The notes beneath the pieces are model-generated. The model was not told the DNA's origin, did not search any database, and saw only the letters and a program-made list of their open reading frames with translations. From Paraburkholderia lycopersici (GTDB lineage Bacteria; Pseudomonadota; Gammaproteobacteria; Burkholderiales; Burkholderiaceae): DNA of 64,000 nucleotides. The position numbers and the translations under genes were made by a program. Numbering within the stretch: the stretch's first letter is position 1; every line of letters begins with the position of its first letter. Below are positions 60,744 to 64,000 of the stretch, piece by piece. The stretch spans positions 62,001 to 126,000 of the forward strand of contig NZ_FMYQ01000017.1 in NCBI RefSeq assembly GCF_900096975.1, given 5' to 3'.

Positions 60744-62078
60744 ATGAATGCTCCGCGCAGGCTGCATCTGAATACGAACGTGACCGGCGTCGGCCGTCAT
60801 CCGGCCGGCTGGCGCACGCTCGCGAATCCGAAGTCGATTATCGATTTCCAGTTCTTCTCGACGATCGCACGCGTGGCCGAGCGCGGCAAGCTCGACGCGG
60901 TGTTCCTGTCGGACTCGCTCGCGCTGCAGGGCCACGCGAGCGGGCCGTCGCAATCGTTCGAGCCGACCGTCCTGCTCACGGCGCTCGCGAGCGTCACGCA
61001 GCACATCGGCCTGATCGGCACGGCGTCGACGACGTTCAACGATCCGTTCAATCTCGCGCGCCGTTTTGTGTCGCTCGATCATTTGAGCGGAGGCCGCGTC
61101 GCGTGGAACGCGGTGACGACCTACGACCCGGCGGCCGCCGCGAACTTCGGCACCGGCGCAGCGCCGGACAAGCCGGCGCGTTACGCGCGCGCCGCCGAGT
61201 TCGTCGAGGTCGTGCTCAAGCTGTGGGATAGCTGGGAAGACGACGCGCTCGTCGCCGACCGCGCGGACGGGCGCTATGCGGACCCGGCGCGCGTCCATGC
61301 GATCGGGCACGCTGGTCCGAATTTTCAGGTGATGGGGCCGCTGAACGTGCCACGCGGCCCGCAGGGGCGGCCGGTGCTCGTGCAGGCGGGCGGCTCCGAA
61401 GCGGGCGTCGCGCTGGCCGCGCGCCACGCGGACGCGGTGTTCACCGCGCAGACGACGCTCGACGGCGCCCAGGCGTTCTATCGCGACATCAAGGCGCGCG
61501 CCGCCGCGCACGGGCGCAACCCCGATCATCTGCTGATCCTGCCGGGGCTTTATCCGGTGATCGGCGGCACGCTGGCCGAGGCGCGTCAGCGCAAGGCCGA
61601 GATGGACGCGCTGCTCGACCGTGGCGCCGAACTCGCGAAATTCGCGCGGGCGCTCGGTGTTCGCGCGGCCGATCTGCAACTGGACGCGCCATTGCCTTAC
61701 GACCTGATCGACAAGGGCGACCGCACCGACGTGTCGAGCGGCTTCATCCGCTCGACGGTGCTGCTCGCGCGCAGCGAGAACCTGACGGTACGCGATCTGC
61801 TCGATCGCAATCCCGGCGCGCACCGGATGCTCGTCGGCACGCCCGAGACCATCGCGGACGATATCGAGCGCTGGTTCGTCCAGCGCGGGGCCGACGGCTT
61901 CAATCTGAACGCGGACGTGTTTCCTTCGGGGCTCGAAGCGTTCGTCGATCATGTCGTGCCGCTGCTGCAGCGCAAGGGCATTTTCCGGCGCGACTACGAC
62001 GGCACGACGCTGCGCGAGCACTACGGTTTGCCGCGTCCGGCGAGCCGCTATGCGGCGCAGGCGGACGCGGTCGTTTGA
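60744..62078 (+). CDS. FMN-dependent monooxygenase of the NtaA/SnaA/DszA family
   Basis: Protein of 444 residues. Family motifs: LHLNTNVTGVGRHPAGWR, LDAVFLSDSLALQG, TALASVTQHIGLIGTASTTFNDPFN, DHLSGGRVAWNAVTTYD, GPQGRPVLVQAGGSEAG and VGTPETIADDIERWF. These enzymes use FMNH2 from a separate reductase to oxidise sulfones, thioethers, EDTA or NTA. A ribosome site AAGGGAAA lies before ATG 60744. No flavin reductase gene is seen in the window. Confidence 0.88.
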   Translation: MNAPRRLHLNTNVTGVGRHPAGWRTLANPKSIIDFQFFSTIARVAERGKLDAVFLSDSLALQGHASGPSQSFEPTVLLTALASVTQHIGLIGTASTTFNDPFNLARRFVSLDHLSGGRVAWNAVTTYDPAAAANFGTGAAPDKPARYARAAEFVEVVLKLWDSWEDDALVADRADGRYADPARVHAIGHAGPNFQVMGPLNVPRGPQGRPVLVQAGGSEAGVALAARHADAVFTAQTTLDGAQAFYRDIKARAAAHGRNPDHLLILPGLYPVIGGTLAEARQRKAEMDALLDRGAELAKFARALGVRAADLQLDAPLPYDLIDKGDRTDVSSGFIRSTVLLARSENLTVRDLLDRNPGAHRMLVGTPETIADDIERWFVQRGADGFNLNADVFPSGLEAFVDHVVPLLQRKGIFRRDYDGTTLREHYGLPRPASRYAAQADAVV

Positions 62079-62110
62079 CAGCGCGTGTTTACCCATTCTT
62101 CGAGGCACGT

Positions 62111-62938
62111 ATGAGTATCAAGGAATCGACTCTCGCGGCGACGCCGGTGCTGGACGCCGTCGCGACACCCTCGCGGCTTGCCGCGCTGCGCGAGCCGCTC
62201 TTGCGCAGCGCGGCGCCGGTGCTGCTGATCGTGTTGTGGCAGCTGGCTTCGTCGCTCGGTCTCGTCAGCGAGTTCGTGCTGCCGTCGCCGGCTTCCGTGC
62301 TCGCGTCTTTTCGCGAACTGTGGCAATCGGGCGACTTGCAGGCCGCACTCGAAATCTCGCTCGGCCGCGCCGCGCTGGGCCTCCTGATCGGCGGCGGCGC
62401 GGGGCTGCTGCTTGGCGTGGCCGCCGGCTTGAGCAAGCCGGCCGAACGCGGTGTCGACACCGTGCTGCAAATGCTGCGCACGATTCCGTTCATTGCACTG
62501 GTGCCCATTTTCGTCGTGTGGTTCGGTATCGGCGAGTTGTCGAAGGTCGCGCTGATCGTCGGCGCGGCGATCTCGCCGATGTATCTGAGCACCTGGCATG
62601 CGATACGCGGCATCGACCCGAAGCTGCTGGAACTCAGCCGCGCGTTCCGTCTCGCGCGCGGGCATCAGATCCGCCTCATCATCCTGCCGATGGCGCTGCC
62701 GGGCATACTCGTCGGCGTCCGCTATTCGGCCGCGATCTCGCTCCTCGCGCTCGTGGCCGCCGAGCAGATCAACGCGAGCGCGGGCATCGGCTACATCCTG
62801 AACAACGCGAACCAGTTCCAGCGTACCGACATCATCATCGCGGGCATTCTCGTCTACGCGGCGCTTGGCATCGCGGTGGACGCGCTGCTGCGTTACATCG
62901 AGCGCAAGGTGCTTGCATGGCGAGGTGCGCATGTCTGA
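62111..62938 (+). CDS. ABC transporter permease, SsuC/TauC type
   Basis: Inner-membrane protein of 275 residues with about six helices. The conserved loop that contacts the ATPase is present (AIRGIDPKLLELSRAFRLARG, about 170-190), as are LPSPASVLASFRELW and RTIPFIALVPIFVVWFGIG. It overlaps the ATPase gene by 8 bases. It belongs to the importer that supplies the organosulfur enzymes. Confidence 0.92.
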   Translation: MSIKESTLAATPVLDAVATPSRLAALREPLLRSAAPVLLIVLWQLASSLGLVSEFVLPSPASVLASFRELWQSGDLQAALEISLGRAALGLLIGGGAGLLLGVAAGLSKPAERGVDTVLQMLRTIPFIALVPIFVVWFGIGELSKVALIVGAAISPMYLSTWHAIRGIDPKLLELSRAFRLARGHQIRLIILPMALPGILVGVRYSAAISLLALVAAEQINASAGIGYILNNANQFQRTDIIIAGILVYAALGIAVDALLRYIERKVLAWRGAHV

Positions 62939-63668
62939 TCTCGCCTACTCCGGCGGCCGGGCCGCCGTGCCGGTCGTCGCGCGGCTATCTGGCGTTCGCA
63001 AGCGCTACGGCGAGAACACCGTGCTCGACAACGTCGACTTCTCGGTGCGCGAGGGCGAGTTCGTCGCCCTCGTCGGGCCGTCGGGCACCGGCAAGACCAC
63101 GCTGCTGCGGCTGCTCGCCGGTCTCGAATCGGCGTCGAACGGCAGGACGGAAGTGTCGGGCAACACGTCGGTGGTGTTCCAGGAGCCGCGGCTCATTCAG
63201 GCACAGCGGGTCTGGAAGAACGTGCTGCTCGACGACGCGCACCAGCCCGACGCGCGTTCACGCGCGGCGGCGGCGCTTCAGGACGTCGGACTCGAGGACA
63301 AACTGGAAAGCTGGCCCGTCAGCCTGTCCGGCGGTCAGGCGCAGCGCGTGGCGGTGGCCCGCGCGCTGTATCGCCGCCCGGACCTGATGCTGCTCGACGA
63401 GCCGTTCAGCGCGCTCGACGCGTTCACGCGCCGCAGCATGCAGAGTCTCGTGCTGAAGCTGTGGGCGAAGTATGCGTTCGGCGCGGTGATCGTCACGCAC
63501 GATCTCGACGAGGCGCTGATCGTCGCCGACCGCATCGTCATCCTTTCCAAAGGCCGGATCTGCCATGAGACGCGCGTGGACTTGCCGCGCGAGCGCGACG
63601 TGACCTCGCCCGAATTCAACGCGCTGAAGCGCGATTTGCTCAAGCAGTTCTCGCTCAGCCTGTCGTGA
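62931..63668 (+). CDS. ABC transporter ATP-binding protein, SsuB/TauB type
   Basis: ATPase of 245 residues with Walker A GPSGTGKTT (about 51-59), Q-loop in VVFQEPRL, signature LSGGQAQR, Walker B LMLLDEPFSALD and the switch His in VTHDLDEA. It starts inside the permease gene and precedes the binding-protein gene by 31 bases. Confidence 0.92.
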   Translation: MSDLAYSGGRAAVPVVARLSGVRKRYGENTVLDNVDFSVREGEFVALVGPSGTGKTTLLRLLAGLESASNGRTEVSGNTSVVFQEPRLIQAQRVWKNVLLDDAHQPDARSRAAAALQDVGLEDKLESWPVSLSGGQAQRVAVARALYRRPDLMLLDEPFSALDAFTRRSMQSLVLKLWAKYAFGAVIVTHDLDEALIVADRIVILSKGRICHETRVDLPRERDVTSPEFNALKRDLLKQFSLSLS

Positions 63669-63699
63669 GATTTCGTTCCCTTTTGTGTTGAAGGTATTT

Positions 63700-64000
63700 A
63701 TGTCGCTAAAAAAATCGCTCCAGGCGGCGCTGGCTGCCATTTCGCTCTCGCTCCTGCCGACGAGCGCCCCTCACGCGCAGAGCCAGCCCGACTTGAAGAA
63801 CACGAAGCTCGTGATTGCGTACCAGGACCCGGCGTTTCCTGCGCTGATCCGCAAATCGGGCGTAGTCGCCAACGCGCCTTACCAGATCGAATGGGTGCTG
63901 CTGACGGGGCCGGCCGCGAACCTCTCGGCGCTCTATGCGGGCAAGATCGATCTCGGCCACATGGGCGACACGTCGCTCACGATCGAGCAGTCGAACGCGC
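63700..64000 (+). CDS. ABC transporter substrate-binding protein (N-terminal part)
   Basis: The first 100 codons of a periplasmic binding protein cut by the right edge. A signal peptide (AALAAISLSLLPTSAPHA) is followed by LVIAYQDPAFPALIRKSG and LYAGKIDLGHMGDTSL, which fit the NitT/TauT/SsuA class. AAGG lies 5 bases before ATG 63700. It completes the importer of the organosulfur cluster. Confidence 0.88.
   Translation, partial: MSLKKSLQAALAAISLSLLPTSAPHAQSQPDLKNTKLVIAYQDPAFPALIRKSGVVANAPYQIEWVLLTGPAANLSALYAGKIDLGHMGDTSLTIEQSNA

Noticed and set aside
59049..62108. Open frame of 1019 codons antisense to the rhodanese and DszA-like genes
   Set aside because: Same reason: composition is Arg/His/Val-rich shadow sequence and both plus-strand genes have family motifs.
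1..64000. tRNA or rRNA genes, CRISPR arrays, insertion sequences, integrases or attachment sites
   Set aside because: I looked for clover-leaf ends, regular repeat-spacer patterns and transposase or integrase motifs and found none that hold up.

Overview
The window is GC-rich (roughly two thirds G+C by eye), densely coding chromosome with strong third-position G/C bias. The gene content (DUF4148 protein, Gram-negative porin of the beta-proteobacterial type, NodT-type efflux lipoprotein, MdtA/MdtB-type RND pump, many LysR/TetR/MarR/AraC regulators) points to a member of the Burkholderiaceae, most likely Burkholderia, Paraburkholderia or a close relative. I see no rRNA, tRNA, CRISPR array, insertion sequence or prophage.

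Layout. 1-2061: start of an RND efflux operon (minus strand), cut by the window edge. 2.5-5.8 kb: small unknown protein, AraC regulator, membrane J-domain protein and a MarR regulator. 5.96-10.5 kb: operon for CoA-dependent degradation of cyclohexanecarboxylate (badH-badI-aliB-aliA order) divergent from the MarR gene. 10.8-13.7 kb: long-chain acyl-CoA ligase and a PucR/CdaR-type regulator. 14.1-18.5 kb: an ECF sigma factor between two anti-sigma-like membrane proteins, a DegP-like periplasmic protease and a DUF4148 protein. 18.7-24.5 kb: OhrR-like regulator in one transcription unit with a split chromate transporter, divergent from a PHB-depolymerase-family esterase with repeated palindromes between them; then a frameshifted drug-efflux MFS gene and a LysR regulator. 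24.6-31.8 kb: DUF1479 protein, ZntB/CorA-type transporter, a diguanylate cyclase, a CSS-EAL phosphodiesterase and an orphan sulfonate-binding protein. 31.8-36.8 kb: ROK regulator plus a complete ribose-type sugar ABC importer. 37-41.7 kb: metallo-beta-lactamase-fold protein with divergent TetR, then two DGPF/YCII proteins, a VOC protein and an ECF42-type sigma factor. 41.8-45.4 kb: unknown lipoprotein, sarcosine/N-methyltryptophan oxidase-like flavoenzyme and a porin. 46-53.3 kb: TetR-controlled ABC-type efflux system (NodT outer-membrane protein, HlyD adaptor, RbbA-like double ATPase/permease, YhhJ-like permease). 53.4-64 kb: an organosulfur cluster with two four-domain rhodanese proteins, a cysteine-dioxygenase-like protein, two flavin monooxygenases of the luciferase-like class, a DszC-like flavoprotein and a taurine/sulfonate-type ABC importer whose binding protein is cut by the right edge.

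How the genes work together. Most blocks are small adaptive modules of regulator plus transporter or enzymes. The organosulfur block is the best candidate for a system not fully described: it joins uptake, two-component-type flavin monooxygenases and sulfur-transfer proteins around a divergent promoter region of about 0.8 kb. Other notable points are the palindrome array between ohrR and the esterase, the missing BadK hydratase in the cyclohexanecarboxylate operon, the oxyanion-loop substitution in the protease, and a CT-repeat frameshift in the MFS gene. All functions are read from motifs and remembered family features; no database search was possible.
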